A stretch of 35,601 nucleotides of DNA from Fibrobacter sp. (GCA_016285835.1 JAEERM010000022.1:1-35601), one strand, 5' to 3'. Counted from the stretch's first letter, positions 1 through 8,480 are shown. The notes: generated by a model not told the origin, from the sequence alone. Numbers and translations are program-made.

Positions 1-2
1 AT

Positions 3-62
3 TACGAAAACGATGCGGATTTTGTCGACGAATGGGTAGCGACTAAAAAAGACTCTAATTGA
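3..62 (+). CDS. C-terminal fragment of an unidentified protein
   Basis: An open frame enters from the left edge and ends at a TGA at 60-62, giving the last 19 residues (YENDADFVDEWVATKKDSN). The fragment is acidic and polar and too short to assign. A strong hairpin terminator follows within four bases, which supports this as a genuine gene end. Confidence 0.5.
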   Translation, partial: YENDADFVDEWVATKKDSN

Positions 63-65
63 AAA

Positions 66-94
66 GAGGCCCGCTAAGCGGGCCTCCTTTTTTT
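66..94. terminator. Bidirectional Rho-independent terminator
   Basis: A perfect 9-bp stem (66-74 with 78-86, loop TAA) is followed by a T run at 88-94 and preceded by an A run at 62-65. It can therefore end both the rightward gene on its left and the leftward putP gene on its right. Confidence 0.85.
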
Positions 95-137
95 CGTCTA
101 ATTGTTTTTCATCTATTGGGCGCAAGCTCGTTTTGAA

Positions 138-1679
138 TTAAAGTTTCATATCGGAGAGGCGGGTGCGTTCCACCTGGTCGAACTCGTTCTGAATTTCCTT
201 GCTCGGAGTTTTGGTGCAAAGGCTTACGATAACGATGGTGGCAAAGCTCAAAACGAAGCCGGGCACGAGTTCGTAAATCTGGAAAATCTCGGCGGAGAAT
301 CCGGAGAGGTAGAACTTCCACACGAATGTCGTGATGCCGCCGACGAGCATGCCCGCAATGGCGCCCGGAAGCGTGGTACGCTTCCAGAACAAGGCAAGCA
401 GCATGATCGGGCCGAAGGTCGCACCGAAACCGCCCCACGCAAAGCTCACAAGGCTCATCACCACATCGAGGAAGCTCTTGCCCTGTGCAGCGCCGTCGGC
501 GCCGGGCGCCCCCTGCATAGCGACAATCACCGCGATAACCGTAATGAGCACGACCACGCCACGGCTCACCCACATGACTTCCTTGTTGCTCGCATTCTTG
601 CGGAACAGGTGCTTGTAGAGATCGTTACTGAAAGCAGAAGCGGAAACCAGCAGCTGCGAGTCGGCCGTACTCATGATGGCAGCGAGGATGGCAGCCATGA
701 GGATAGCGGCAATCGCCGGATGGCAGAGTGCCTGGCACAAAATCATGAAGATGCGTTCCGGGTCGTTGACGGTGATGCCGTGCGCTTCCACGTAGTAGCG
801 GCCGAGCAACGCAATCATCACGACTGCGCCGAGGCAAATCGTCACCCAGGTCATGGCGATGCGGCGGGAATCCTTGATTTCTTCGGCGTTCTTGATGCTC
901 ATGAAGCGCACCAGGATGTGCGGCATGCCGAAGTAGCCGAGGCCCCACGCGAGGCTAGAAATCAACGCAATCAGGCCGATGGACTTGCCTGTAGTGGCGT
1001 TGGTGAACAGGCTCATCAGGTAGGGGTTCTGCGCGTTCACGGCATCCATCGTCGCGGCAAAGCCACCCGAGCCGCTCATGATAATCGAAGGAATCGCGAT
1101 GACGGCGATGAGCATCATGATGGCCTGGATAAAGTCGGTCCAGCAGACAGCGAAGAACCCACCCATAAAGGTGTAGCTCACCACGACGACCGCACCGAGA
1201 ATGAGGCCCGTAGTGTAACCCATGCCGAAAATCGTGCCGAACAGTTTGGCACAAGCGACGAAGCCCGACACCGTGTAGAACAGGAAGAACGCGAGAATGA
1301 AAATCGAAGCAATGACGCGGATGATTCCCTTGTTGTCGCGGAAGCGGTTCGAGAAGAAATCCGGGAGCGTAATGGAATCGCCGCAGAAATGGCTGTACTT
1401 GCGGAGCCTGCGGCCCACGATTTTCCAGTTGAGGTACGTACCGATTACAAGACCGATGCCTATCCACGCTTCGGAAAAACCGCTCACGAACACGGCGCCC
1501 GGGAGGCCCATCAAAAGCCAGCCGCTCATGTCGGAGGCCTGCGCGGACATCGCGACCACCCACTTGTTCATACCGCGGTTGCCGAGGTAGTAGGCGTTCA
1601 GGCTGTTCGCCTTCTTGGAAAAGTAGAACCCGATGCCGAGCATCATCAGCAGGTAAAGGATAAAGACGGTCAATACCAT
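138..1679 (-). CDS. putP: Sodium/proline symporter PutP
   Basis: A 513-residue inner-membrane Na+/solute symporter of the SSS family, predicted to import proline using the sodium gradient. It matches E. coli PutP (502 aa) along its length. The signature SDMSGWLLMGLPGAVF lies near residues 49-64, with the Asp and Ser (D50, S52) corresponding to E. coli D55 and S57, and AAIMSTADSQLLV corresponds to the Na+-site region around E. coli S340/T341. Many hydrophobic segments are visible. The frame stays open 60 codons further upstream, but ATG 1679 is chosen because AGGGAG lies about 8 nt before it and the homology starts there. It is divergent from trmO across 87 bp. Proline specificity is inferred from similarity. 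Confidence 0.93.
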   Translation of the reverse strand: MVLTVFILYLLMMLGIGFYFSKKANSLNAYYLGNRGMNKWVVAMSAQASDMSGWLLMGLPGAVFVSGFSEAWIGIGLVIGTYLNWKIVGRRLRKYSHFCGDSITLPDFFSNRFRDNKGIIRVIASIFILAFFLFYTVSGFVACAKLFGTIFGMGYTTGLILGAVVVVSYTFMGGFFAVCWTDFIQAIMMLIAVIAIPSIIMSGSGGFAATMDAVNAQNPYLMSLFTNATTGKSIGLIALISSLAWGLGYFGMPHILVRFMSIKNAEEIKDSRRIAMTWVTICLGAVVMIALLGRYYVEAHGITVNDPERIFMILCQALCHPAIAAILMAAILAAIMSTADSQLLVSASAFSNDLYKHLFRKNASNKEVMWVSRGVVVLITVIAVIVAMQGAPGADGAAQGKSFLDVVMSLVSFAWGGFGATFGPIMLLALFWKRTTLPGAIAGMLVGGITTFVWKFYLSGFSAEIFQIYELVPGFVLSFATIVIVSLCTKTPSKEIQNEFDQVERTRLSDMKL

Positions 1680-1766
1680 TTGATATTCTCCCTGAAGTGT
1701 GATATATTCTAAAATAAGATATTTTACGTCGCGATTCCCCACGAGAGCGTTATTTTTTCTAAATAA

Positions 1767-2465
1767 ATGAGCCAAGATTGGAACATGCAAGAGATATCCT
1801 TCAAAATCATCGCAAAAATCAAAAGCGATTTCGACACCAAGTTCGGGGTGCCTAGGCAAAGTGGCCTGGTTCCGGGCCTCAAGTCATGCATCCGCTTTGA
1901 GCCGGAATTCCGGAACGCCGATGCCCTGCGCGGGCTAGAAGGATTCAGCCACCTGTGGATTGCATGGATATTCTCCGAAAACATCCGCGAGACATGGAGC
2001 CCGACAGTGCGCCCCCCTAGGCTCGGGGGCAACAAGCGCCTCGGCGTTTTCGCGACACGTTCCAGTTTCCGCCCGAATCCGCTCGCGCTTTCGTGCGTGA
2101 AGATAGAGGAAATCCGCCTTGACGGGGATGAAGGCCCCGAAATTGTCGTGAGCGGCGCCGACCTCATGGACGGCACGCCCATCGTCGACATCAAGCCCTA
2201 CATTCCCTACACCGACGCCCGGCCCGAAGCCATCGGCGGTTTTACAGACTCCGTGTTCAAGAACAGGCTACACGTCAACGCTCCTGCCGAAATTTTGAAC
2301 AAGCTAAAATTTGAAAAAAGGGATGCCCTCGTTGCCGTCCTGGAGCAGGATCCGCGCCCCGCCTACCAAGACGACCCCGAACGCATCTACGGGTTCAGCT
2401 TCGCCAGCAAAGAAATCAAGTTCAAGGTTAACGGAAACAACCTTGAACTCATCAGCATAGACTAG
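1767..2465 (+). CDS. trmO: tRNA (N6-threonylcarbamoyladenosine(37)-N6)-methyltransferase TrmO
   Basis: A 232-residue TrmO (TsaA/YaeB family) protein, which uses SAM to methylate t6A at position 37 of certain tRNAs to m6t6A. The length matches E. coli TrmO (235 aa). The family motifs are present in order: FGVPRQSG (26-33), GVFATRSSFRPNPLALS (93-109) and GADLMDGTPIVDIKPY (130-145). The likely conserved start of the fold is MQEISFKIIAKI at residue 7, so ATG 1785 is an alternative start; neither start has a convincing Shine-Dalgarno. It appears monocistronic and divergent from putP. Confidence 0.9.
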   Translation: MSQDWNMQEISFKIIAKIKSDFDTKFGVPRQSGLVPGLKSCIRFEPEFRNADALRGLEGFSHLWIAWIFSENIRETWSPTVRPPRLGGNKRLGVFATRSSFRPNPLALSCVKIEEIRLDGDEGPEIVVSGADLMDGTPIVDIKPYIPYTDARPEAIGGFTDSVFKNRLHVNAPAEILNKLKFEKRDALVAVLEQDPRPAYQDDPERIYGFSFASKEIKFKVNGNNLELISID

Positions 2466-2665
2466 CCCCGCGACGAAAAAAACATTCCCAGAAAAAGGTC
2501 CCCCGTATTATCTGAGACAAATAGAGCCTTAACAGCCCAGCATTTCATTCTTCCAGAATAACGCGAGATATTCTTCCAGTCATTGAGAAGAGTAACTGTT
2601 GTCGTGAGAATAGAAGCGTCGGCCGGGGCCCTCCCCCGCAACGAAAAAAATCCCCTACAAACTGA
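2466..2665. other. Gene-free spacer between trmO and the first esterase
   Basis: About 200 bases lie between the trmO stop and the terminator of the leftward esterase gene. I see no convincing coding frame, RNA gene or repeat. It includes a short C-rich patch near 2622-2640 without a clear stem. Confidence 0.4.
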
Positions 2666-2699
2666 AAAGGCTCCCCCGCCAAAAAGCGAGGGAGCCTTT
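2666..2699 (-). terminator. Rho-independent terminator of the first esterase gene
   Basis: A 14-bp stem with one mismatch (2666-2679 with 2686-2699, 6-nt loop) lies 32 bp beyond the stop of the leftward gene. On the minus strand it ends in CCTTTTC, a short U tract. Confidence 0.75.
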
Positions 2700-2731
2700 G
2701 CTTGCTTTACACAAAAAACTGTTTCGGGCGT

Positions 2732-4024
2732 CTATCGGGCGATATCGATGCGCGCCGTAGAACGGGCAGAACTCGCCTGCACGGAAATCAGGTAGTTGCC
2801 CACCGGGAGTTTGGAAGCATCGAAATTCACAGTATTCTCGCCGGCAGAGAACATCGCATCCATGCTCATCACCTGCTTGCCGAGAACCGAGTACACGCTC
2901 ACATTGACGCGGGAAGCACGGTCAAGGTTCACGGGAACGACAATCGCGTTCTGCGAGACAACCATCTTGCCGATGGAAACACCCTTGGCCTGCACAGCCC
3001 TGATAGCGTCGGAGCCTTCGGACAACGATGTTGCTTCGGCGCTGCTTTCAGGAGACTTTGCCGAAGAACTGGAACCGTCCGCCGGGCCAGCAGAACTAGA
3101 GCTCTCGGCGCCAGAAGATGCCGGAGCATCGCTACTAGAGGAGGTTAGAGTTTCAGCGCTGGAAGACTCCGGTGTGGAAGTAGCAACCGGGTTAAGCTTG
3201 TCGCCAAGAACTTCCATTACCTTCTCCGCATAACGCTTGCCGAAATCGCGGTAGCCCTGCGAAGAGAAGTGGATGCGCATCATGTCCAGGTCGTTGAGGC
3301 CTTCGGCAGACACGAGATAAAAATTCTTGGACTTTTCCGGGAGTTTCCTGATGTTGTTGTTCGTGCCCTTGGAGCTGCCTTGATACGGAACTTCGCCCGC
3401 AAAGAACGGGATGTCAGCGTCGAGCCCGATATCAGTGACCAAGCGGTCATAAACCTTCTTGACCTTGCCCGGCCAATCGCTGTCGCCCTCGTCCGTTTCT
3501 CCCTGGTGGAAGATGATACCCTTGATGACGCCGTCTTCCTTGGCTTTCTTAGCCATATCGACCAGACGCTTGTACGGGTCACCACCATAGTCCTTGACGA
3601 TGTCCTTGAACCAGCCAGCCTGGTCATTCAAATAGCCCTGATCCATCGGGGAATCGAACGCCACGATGCTGCAACCCGCAATGGCCACGACAACGACACC
3701 GACCCTGATTTGCGGGTCAAGCTTTTCAACCAGCGTGCGGCCGAAGTAATCAGTGGGACCAAGACCGCCATGCTTGTTGGCCAGCGGCGGAATCGCGTCG
3801 TTCCATGTCCCGAGCGCCCTTCCGTTGAAGTCGTCGATTGCCGAAAGCATCTGGAAACGGGGATCAACCGTCTTGTCTTGAGACTCGATAGTACCCTGGC
3901 CCTCCATGTTGGACTGGCCAAAGGCGAGATAGATGTGGAAATTAGGATCCGGATCGGCATACACAGAAGCAGCCGCCATAAATGCAAACCCGAACAGGGG
4001 GGCCAGCAGGTTCACTTTTTTCAT
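2732..4024 (-). CDS. Secreted CE6-like carbohydrate (acetylxylan) esterase with C-terminal sorting domain
   Basis: A 430-residue secreted SGNH-fold esterase predicted to remove acetyl groups from plant polysaccharide, most likely xylan. Residues 1-23 are a signal peptide (cleavage after VYA). The nucleophile motif FGQSNMEGQG has Ser38. HQGETD (173-178) is the family's conserved internal block. Asp245 or Asp247 with His252 (DLDMMRIHFSSQGY) should complete the triad. A Ser/Ala/Glu-rich linker spans about 284-335. The last 70 residues (VYSVLGKQV, then LPVGNYLISV) resemble a type IX secretion type A sorting domain. GAGGAGG lies 5 nt before ATG. It is a tandem paralogue of the gene at 4222. The CE6 assignment rests on motifs and context; xylan specificity is inferred. 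Confidence 0.82.
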   Translation of the reverse strand: MKKVNLLAPLFGFAFMAAASVYADPDPNFHIYLAFGQSNMEGQGTIESQDKTVDPRFQMLSAIDDFNGRALGTWNDAIPPLANKHGGLGPTDYFGRTLVEKLDPQIRVGVVVVAIAGCSIVAFDSPMDQGYLNDQAGWFKDIVKDYGGDPYKRLVDMAKKAKEDGVIKGIIFHQGETDEGDSDWPGKVKKVYDRLVTDIGLDADIPFFAGEVPYQGSSKGTNNNIRKLPEKSKNFYLVSAEGLNDLDMMRIHFSSQGYRDFGKRYAEKVMEVLGDKLNPVATSTPESSSAETLTSSSSDAPASSGAESSSSAGPADGSSSSAKSPESSAEATSLSEGSDAIRAVQAKGVSIGKMVVSQNAIVVPVNLDRASRVNVSVYSVLGKQVMSMDAMFSAGENTVNFDASKLPVGNYLISVQASSARSTARIDIAR

Positions 4025-4097
4025 TTTTCCTCCTCAAAATGAGCAAAATCTTCACACAGAAGACTCCGTTCCAACACCTAACTCCATTTTCACAAGA

Positions 4098-4103
4098 AAT
4101 ATA
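4098..4103 (-). promoter_or_regulatory. Possible -10 box of the first esterase gene
   Basis: Read on the minus strand, GGGTATATT lies about 74 nt upstream of the ATG at 4024, giving a leader of roughly 65 nt. The same GGGTATATT occurs at a similar distance from the second esterase, and a related CGTATATTT precedes the GH43 gene. No clear -35 hexamer is visible. Confidence 0.35.
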
Positions 4104-4170
4104 CCCTTAAAATGACGTTTTTTAGAAAAAAAAAGGCTTTTTTCCATTGTAAAGGATTGCAACACGACAC

Positions 4171-4200
4171 AAAAAACCCGTCTCCGGATACGGAAACGGG
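4171..4200 (-). terminator. Rho-independent terminator of the second esterase gene
   Basis: Stem 4177-4186 with 4191-4200 (10 bp, one mismatch, 4-nt loop), followed on the minus strand by six T residues (4176-4171). It lies 21 bp after the stop at 4222 and separates the two esterase genes into independent transcripts. Confidence 0.85.
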
Positions 4201-4221
4201 CCTAATTTCAGCGAATAAGGA

Positions 4222-5493
4222 TTAGCGCTTTTCTACGGAAATAATTTTGACAGCAGCATCCTGCCTGAGCAGGTACCTTCCAGAACGCTGGAACTTGGCA
4301 GCGACAATATCCTTGAGCGAAGCACCAGAGGCAAGATCGACCGTGCCGAGGTACTTGCCCTGCATGTCAAACACCTGGGCCTTGCCTGCCATGACAAAGG
4401 ACTTCGCCATTGCCGGGAGCGCTTCCGGAACAGAACTGCTGGAACTATTCGTGGCAACTGCATCGGAACTGCTACTTGCCGCAGAACTCAACTGGTCAGC
4501 CGAGCTGCTGGAAGCCGAATGATGGTGGTGGTGTTCCTCTCTCGAGCTGCTGGAGCTGGCCACAGATTTCGCCTCGCTAGAACTGCTGGATGCAGGGCTA
4601 TCGCTCGAAGCCGGGGGTTCCGAACCTTCGACGGGTTTGAGCTTTTCTTCCCCCAAGACTTCGATCATCTTTTCGGCATAGCGCTTGCCGAACTCACGAT
4701 ATTCCTCCGCAGTGAAATGCACATTCTGGCCATCGCCCAAAGCCTGGTTGAATCCTTCGGAAGACACCACATAGAAGTTCTTGGATTGCTGCGGGAGTTT
4801 CGCGATGTTTTGGTTCGCGCCGGCACTCACACCGCTACGCAGGACCTCGCCCGCGAGGAACGGAATATCGTTACCGAGGCCCAAATCCTTGATGATGTTG
4901 TCGTAGACCTTCTTAACCGCCGAAGGCCACTGGCCGTCACCGGCATCCGTTTCGCCCTGGTGGAAGATAATGCCCTTGATAACACCGTCTTCCTGAGCCT
5001 TTTTGGCAATTTCAATCAAGCGACCGTAAGGGTTTCCGCCATATTGATTAATGTAACCCGTCATCCAGCTCTGCGTTGCCGTGGCTGTACTGATATAGCT
5101 CTTGTAGTTATCCTTGTCGAACAGTTTGATGCTGCACCCCGCAACCGCAACCACAACGACACCCACCTTGATTTTGGAATCGGTCTTTTCGACCATCGTA
5201 CGGCCAAAATAGTCCGTAGGGCCTAATTTCGCATTGTTACAATGAGCCAGCGGAGGCGTAGCCTTGGCCCACTGCCCCTTCGTCTTGCCAGAACAGGAAC
5301 CATTGTCGGCAGACCAGAGTATTTGGAAGCGTTCGTCAACGTTCTTATCCTCGTTACCGATAACGCCCTGGCCTTCCATGTTGGACTGACCAAAAGCGAG
5401 ATAGATGTGGAAATTAGGATCGGGGGCTGCAAACGTAGATGCTGTCATAAGGGCCACTCCGATTAATGATCCCATGATATTGATTTTTTTCAT
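4222..5493 (-). CDS. Secreted CE6-like carbohydrate esterase, tandem paralogue, with a His5-containing linker
   Basis: A 423-residue secreted esterase closely related to its downstream neighbour: signal peptide 1-22, FGQSNMEGQG with Ser37, HQGETD at 178-183, and probable Asp254/His259 of the triad. The core differs from its neighbour by a longer segment around 129-150. The linker (about 290-357) is Ser-rich and contains five consecutive histidines (321-325). The C-terminal 50 residues (GKYLGTVDLASG, then GRYLLR) match the C-terminus of the GH43 enzyme at 11953 rather than that of the neighbouring esterase. The frame is open 57 codons upstream, but ATG 5493 is preferred because of GGAG at about 5 nt and the signal peptide. 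Acetylxylan as substrate is inferred. Confidence 0.82.
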   Translation of the reverse strand: MKKINIMGSLIGVALMTASTFAAPDPNFHIYLAFGQSNMEGQGVIGNEDKNVDERFQILWSADNGSCSGKTKGQWAKATPPLAHCNNAKLGPTDYFGRTMVEKTDSKIKVGVVVVAVAGCSIKLFDKDNYKSYISTATATQSWMTGYINQYGGNPYGRLIEIAKKAQEDGVIKGIIFHQGETDAGDGQWPSAVKKVYDNIIKDLGLGNDIPFLAGEVLRSGVSAGANQNIAKLPQQSKNFYVVSSEGFNQALGDGQNVHFTAEEYREFGKRYAEKMIEVLGEEKLKPVEGSEPPASSDSPASSSSSEAKSVASSSSSREEHHHHHSASSSSADQLSSAASSSSDAVATNSSSSSVPEALPAMAKSFVMAGKAQVFDMQGKYLGTVDLASGASLKDIVAAKFQRSGRYLLRQDAAVKIISVEKR

Positions 5494-5560
5494 TTTTTCT
5501 CCAACAAGCGCACACCACCCCAACACGGAGCTGTTCAAGCATGCGCTTCCAACAATATGT

Positions 5561-5566
5561 AATATA
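5561..5566 (-). promoter_or_regulatory. Possible -10 box of the second esterase gene
   Basis: GGGTATATT on the minus strand, about 68 nt upstream of the ATG at 5493, matching the arrangement before the first esterase gene. A run of seven T residues lies immediately upstream of the GGG. No clear -35 is visible. Confidence 0.35.
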
Positions 5567-5710
5567 CCCAAAAAAACGAAATCCGAGCGAAAATCGTCAT
5601 TTTTCTCATTGCAATTACGCAATAACATCCTTTTTTGCCTGTCATATTTGCCGATATTTAACATAATCTAGGCCATTATATTATTTATATTCCCTAAAAC
5701 GAGGATTTTC

Positions 5711-6217
5711 ATGATAAACAAAATTTTAGCAGCATCCATTCTTTCCCTGTCCCTGTTCATCGGTGCCTGCGGGAGCGACGACGAAGAAGAATCCCTTGCC
5801 GATAAGTGCCGGAATGGGGACGACGCCTCCTGCCTAATCGGGACATGGAATCTGCTGGCCCTCCAAGATGCAACGCTAGACTACAGCATCGTTGTCGACT
5901 TTTCGACAGGGCCGGGTCGGCTCGTCATCAACGATGACGGGACCTTCGTGTACACCTATGCTTCGGCAGCAAGTTCCCTGATGAGTAAAGATTGCGGCGG
6001 GCTCAAAGACACCGGCAAATGGACTTACGATGCAGCGACAAAAACCATCAACATCAAGTTTACCGTCGGCGAGCAGTGCAATTCCAACCCCACTTATGCA
6101 GTCGTAAAAGTTAACGAAACCGAGATGTCCTTTAATAGACAAGTTTTCCAGACAAGCGAAGATCTCCCCAAAGGTCAAACATACATCGAATATTTTCAGC
6201 GAGTAAACATACAATAA
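5711..6217 (+). CDS. Lipoprotein with lipocalin-like domain
   Basis: A 168-residue lipoprotein. Residues 1-19 form a signal peptide with lipobox IGAC (lipid Cys20), followed by an acidic GSDDEEES stretch. A short Cys-containing segment (DKCRNGDDASC) precedes a small beta-barrel-type fold: LIGTWNLLAL, then DDGTFVYTY, then TGKWTYDAATKTINIKF. This order (GxW, DGTF, GxW) is typical of lipocalin-like bacterial lipoproteins that bind hydrophobic ligands or have unknown roles. GAGG lies 6 nt before ATG. It stands alone, divergent from the esterases and convergent with the glycosyltransferase. The ligand cannot be predicted. Confidence 0.75.
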   Translation: MINKILAASILSLSLFIGACGSDDEEESLADKCRNGDDASCLIGTWNLLALQDATLDYSIVVDFSTGPGRLVINDDGTFVYTYASAASSLMSKDCGGLKDTGKWTYDAATKTINIKFTVGEQCNSNPTYAVVKVNETEMSFNRQVFQTSEDLPKGQTYIEYFQRVNIQ

Positions 6218-6257
6218 AGAGTCTAAAAGACAGTCTGGACAAAACAAGCAACGGCAA

Positions 6258-6983
6258 TTAGGCAAAAAAACGGCGGAAAACCAGCCACAGCACCCGCATA
6301 CCGTAAGTAATGACGTTCAAGTGCGACTTTTCGTCGCCATAGTGCGTCGGGATAGGGAGTTCCGCCATCGGCAAACCGGAAGAATCCGCCTTGGAAATGA
6401 TTTCCAAGTCGATGTCGAAACTGCTACTCAGCTTTTCTAGGTCGAGCGTCTTGAGGAAAGCTGTCGAGTACACAAGAAAACCGCTGTGTCTGTCCGTCAG
6501 TTGCTGACTAAACGCCAGATTTTCAATTGCCGTGAGAATTGCCCCGCCGATACGCTTGTGCAGAGGCATCCCCCCCTCTTCGGCCTCGCCCTCGATAGCC
6601 ATGCGGGAACCTTGAATCAATGCCAAGTCATGGCACGCCATTGCTGCAAAAAATTCCCCCAGCCGGTCCCCGGGATATTGCCCATCGCCATGGAGACAAG
6701 CCACAAATTTGGCGCCCGAAGCGATTCCCTCGGCGAGACCCTTCTTGACCACGGCCCCGTAACCCTGGTTTTTCTCGAAACGGATATAGCGGAGAATATT
6801 CTTTTCGTGCGTTCTTTCCCGGAATTCCTCGAACACTTTCTGAGTTCCGTCGGTGGAGCCGTCATCAATGACGAGCACGCGGGAACGTTTCCAAACTGCC
6901 GGACGGATGCTTTCGAGAGTCCTTGTCAAGGTTTTCTCTACGTTGTACGCAGGAATGAATATAAAGGAATCAATTGGCGGCAT
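6258..6983 (-). CDS. Glycosyltransferase family 2 (polyprenyl-phosphate sugar transferase-like)
   Basis: A 241-residue GT-A fold glycosyltransferase. The N-terminus FIFIPAYNVEKTLTRTLESI and VLVIDDGSTDGT (nucleotide-binding Asp pair) are family 2 hallmarks, and CLHGDGQYPGD holds the metal-binding D-x-D-like site. There is no long C-terminal membrane domain, only a hydrophobic tail (VLWLVFRRFF), so it resembles soluble dolichol/undecaprenyl-phosphate glycosyltransferases. It is the last gene of a leftward operon; its start overlaps the 3' end of the decarboxylase gene by 14 nt and has no clear Shine-Dalgarno, so translational coupling is likely. Donor and acceptor are unknown; the neighbour suggests a pentose derived from UDP-glucuronate. 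Confidence 0.82.
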   Translation of the reverse strand: MPPIDSFIFIPAYNVEKTLTRTLESIRPAVWKRSRVLVIDDGSTDGTQKVFEEFRERTHEKNILRYIRFEKNQGYGAVVKKGLAEGIASGAKFVACLHGDGQYPGDRLGEFFAAMACHDLALIQGSRMAIEGEAEEGGMPLHKRIGGAILTAIENLAFSQQLTDRHSGFLVYSTAFLKTLDLEKLSSSFDIDLEIISKADSSGLPMAELPIPTHYGDEKSHLNVITYGMRVLWLVFRRFFA

Positions 6984-8016
6984 CGCTATAATGTCCTATA
7001 AACCAGTTCAACGATTCCTCGAGGACCACATCCAGCGGAACCTGGGCGCGGAAGCCGAGCAGGCGGGCAGCTTTTTCAACAGAGGGGAGCCTTCGCAAGG
7101 AATCGTCGTAACCTTTGCCATAATAGGCCTCGCCATCAACCACTTCCGGTGCGGGGAGTGATTCTTCCGAAATTCCCTTCAGGTGTGCATAGATACGGCG
7201 CATGCGCCTAGCCAGTTCCGCAACGGAAACTTCGTTGTCGGGATTTCCCACATTGAATATTTGCGAAAGCGCATTTTCCCGAGCAGCAAACAAGGCGAAC
7301 ATGAAATCAATGGCATCGAACACCGAAGTGAACGTCCGCCGGGCATTTCCCCCGTTGACCAACTTCAGCGGTTCTCCTCGCACAAGCGCCGAAGAAAAAT
7401 TCGCAAGCACTCTCGGGATACCTTCGCCATCGACTCCGGGCATGAAATCCATATACGGGCCGACAAAATTGAACGGACGGACAATGGTCCACTTCAAACC
7501 TTCGAGCCCGGCAATAAAACGTTCCGTGAGCAACTTCGCCGTAGCGTAGCTCCAGCGGCTAGATGAGACCGGGCCAAACACGAACCCAGTTGAGTCCTCG
7601 TCGAGTTTACCGGAATCCTCAAGCGTCCTGCCGTACACCTCCGAAGTGGAGAAATGGATTAGCCACGATCCAGACTTTGCGCACGCCTCGGCCAAGGCTG
7701 CCGGATGGTCGTAATTGCTGCGGATAACAGCAGGCGCCTCGGCCATGTAGCGACTGGGCGTACATATCGCAGCAAGGTTCACCACCACAGGGAACTTTGC
7801 GATACGTTCGACTACGCTAGGATCGGCAAGATCCGCATTCAGAAATTCGCAACGTTCGTCGTTCAACCGGTGCTGAATTCGGTAGAAATCAACATCGACT
7901 CCGAAAACGCGCCACTGGGTTCGGCACAGAACGGCATCCAGCAAATGGCTGCCAATAAAACCACCGCAGCCGACTATGGCCACGGTGATGGCGGGATCGT
8001 TAAACTGCAGGGGCAA
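6970..8016 (-). CDS. UDP-glucuronate decarboxylase-like NAD-dependent epimerase/dehydratase (ArnA C-terminal domain type)
   Basis: A 348-residue extended SDR enzyme most like the C-terminal decarboxylase domain of ArnA and UDP-apiose/xylose synthases. NAD-binding GCGGFIGSH is at 16-24. STSEVYG (123-129) carries the Ser-Glu pair (S125, E126) matching ArnA S433/E434, and the catalytic pair is Y157xxxK161. The GPVSSSRWSYATAK and YYGKGYDD-SLRR segments are ArnA-specific; the Arg of the latter corresponds to ArnA R619. It should oxidatively decarboxylate UDP-glucuronate to a UDP-pentose or 4-keto-pentose. The ArnA formyltransferase domain is absent. The start codon is TTG (8014-8016), with GGAG at 8023-8026 overlapping the upstream stop; no later start keeps the Rossmann motif. 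It is co-transcribed with a glycosyltransferase. Confidence 0.83.
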   Translation of the reverse strand: MPLQFNDPAITVAIVGCGGFIGSHLLDAVLCRTQWRVFGVDVDFYRIQHRLNDERCEFLNADLADPSVVERIAKFPVVVNLAAICTPSRYMAEAPAVIRSNYDHPAALAEACAKSGSWLIHFSTSEVYGRTLEDSGKLDEDSTGFVFGPVSSSRWSYATAKLLTERFIAGLEGLKWTIVRPFNFVGPYMDFMPGVDGEGIPRVLANFSSALVRGEPLKLVNGGNARRTFTSVFDAIDFMFALFAARENALSQIFNVGNPDNEVSVAELARRMRRIYAHLKGISEESLPAPEVVDGEAYYGKGYDDSLRRLPSVEKAARLLGFRAQVPLDVVLEESLNWFIGHYSDAAN

Positions 8017-8018
8017 GT

Positions 8019-8480
8019 CTACTCCGTGACAGTGAACTTACCGGACTTTCCGTTTTTCCTTGTCTTGACGTAAGGGATAACCTGGATAAAGGCTTCCTTG
8101 GAGGGTTCCACCAAGCTGGCATCCAGTTTGACCTCTTGTTCATAGCAGGTCTTGCCATCGGGATTCTTTTCGCCAGCAGAGGATTCCGTCAAATCGTTAA
8201 CATCGGCATCTTCGTTCGCACGATATGCAAAACGGAACTGAGAACCAGAGAGATCCGGAGATGCACCATAAACGACCTTGATTGTTTCACCGACCTTGAA
8301 CTTTTCGCCACCCTTCGGATAGACAACCACCACACCATCTTCGGTGGTGCAATCGTACTTTGCCGAGCTACTGTCCGAAGAAGGATTTTTTTCGTCGGAC
8401 GCAGACGTTGAGGAACTATCGTCGGAGCAAGCCCAGAAAGCAAGCGAAGTAGCCAAGATAACAGCATACGTTAATTTCAT
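8019..8480 (-). CDS. Lipoprotein of unknown function
   Basis: A 153-residue lipoprotein: signal peptide with lipobox FWAC (lipid Cys18), then SDDSSSTSASDEKN and a Ser-rich spacer to about residue 38. The remainder contains VVVVYPKGGEKFKVGETIKVVYG, which resembles the beginning of small beta-sandwich domains in surface proteins, and ends IQVIPYVKTRKNGKSGKF. GAGG lies 7 nt before ATG. It is second in a leftward operon, 31 bp after the preceding lipoprotein and 2 bp before the TTG start of the decarboxylase. I do not recognise a specific family. Confidence 0.72.
   Translation of the reverse strand: MKLTYAVILATSLAFWACSDDSSSTSASDEKNPSSDSSSAKYDCTTEDGVVVVYPKGGEKFKVGETIKVVYGASPDLSGSQFRFAYRANEDADVNDLTESSAGEKNPDGKTCYEQEVKLDASLVEPSKEAFIQVIPYVKTRKNGKSGKFTVTE

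Noticed and set aside
102..1712. A 536-codon plus-strand open frame opposite putP
   Set aside because: It is antisense to a clear PutP, is extremely rich in His, Glu, Ala and Arg, and has no recognisable domain; it arises from GC-rich third positions of putP.
4519..4560. CTCGAG near a run of histidine codons, reminiscent of an expression-vector His tag
   Set aside because: The order and codons do not match vector sequence, the run has five His and continues in frame into a native Ser-rich linker and sorting domain; not contamination.
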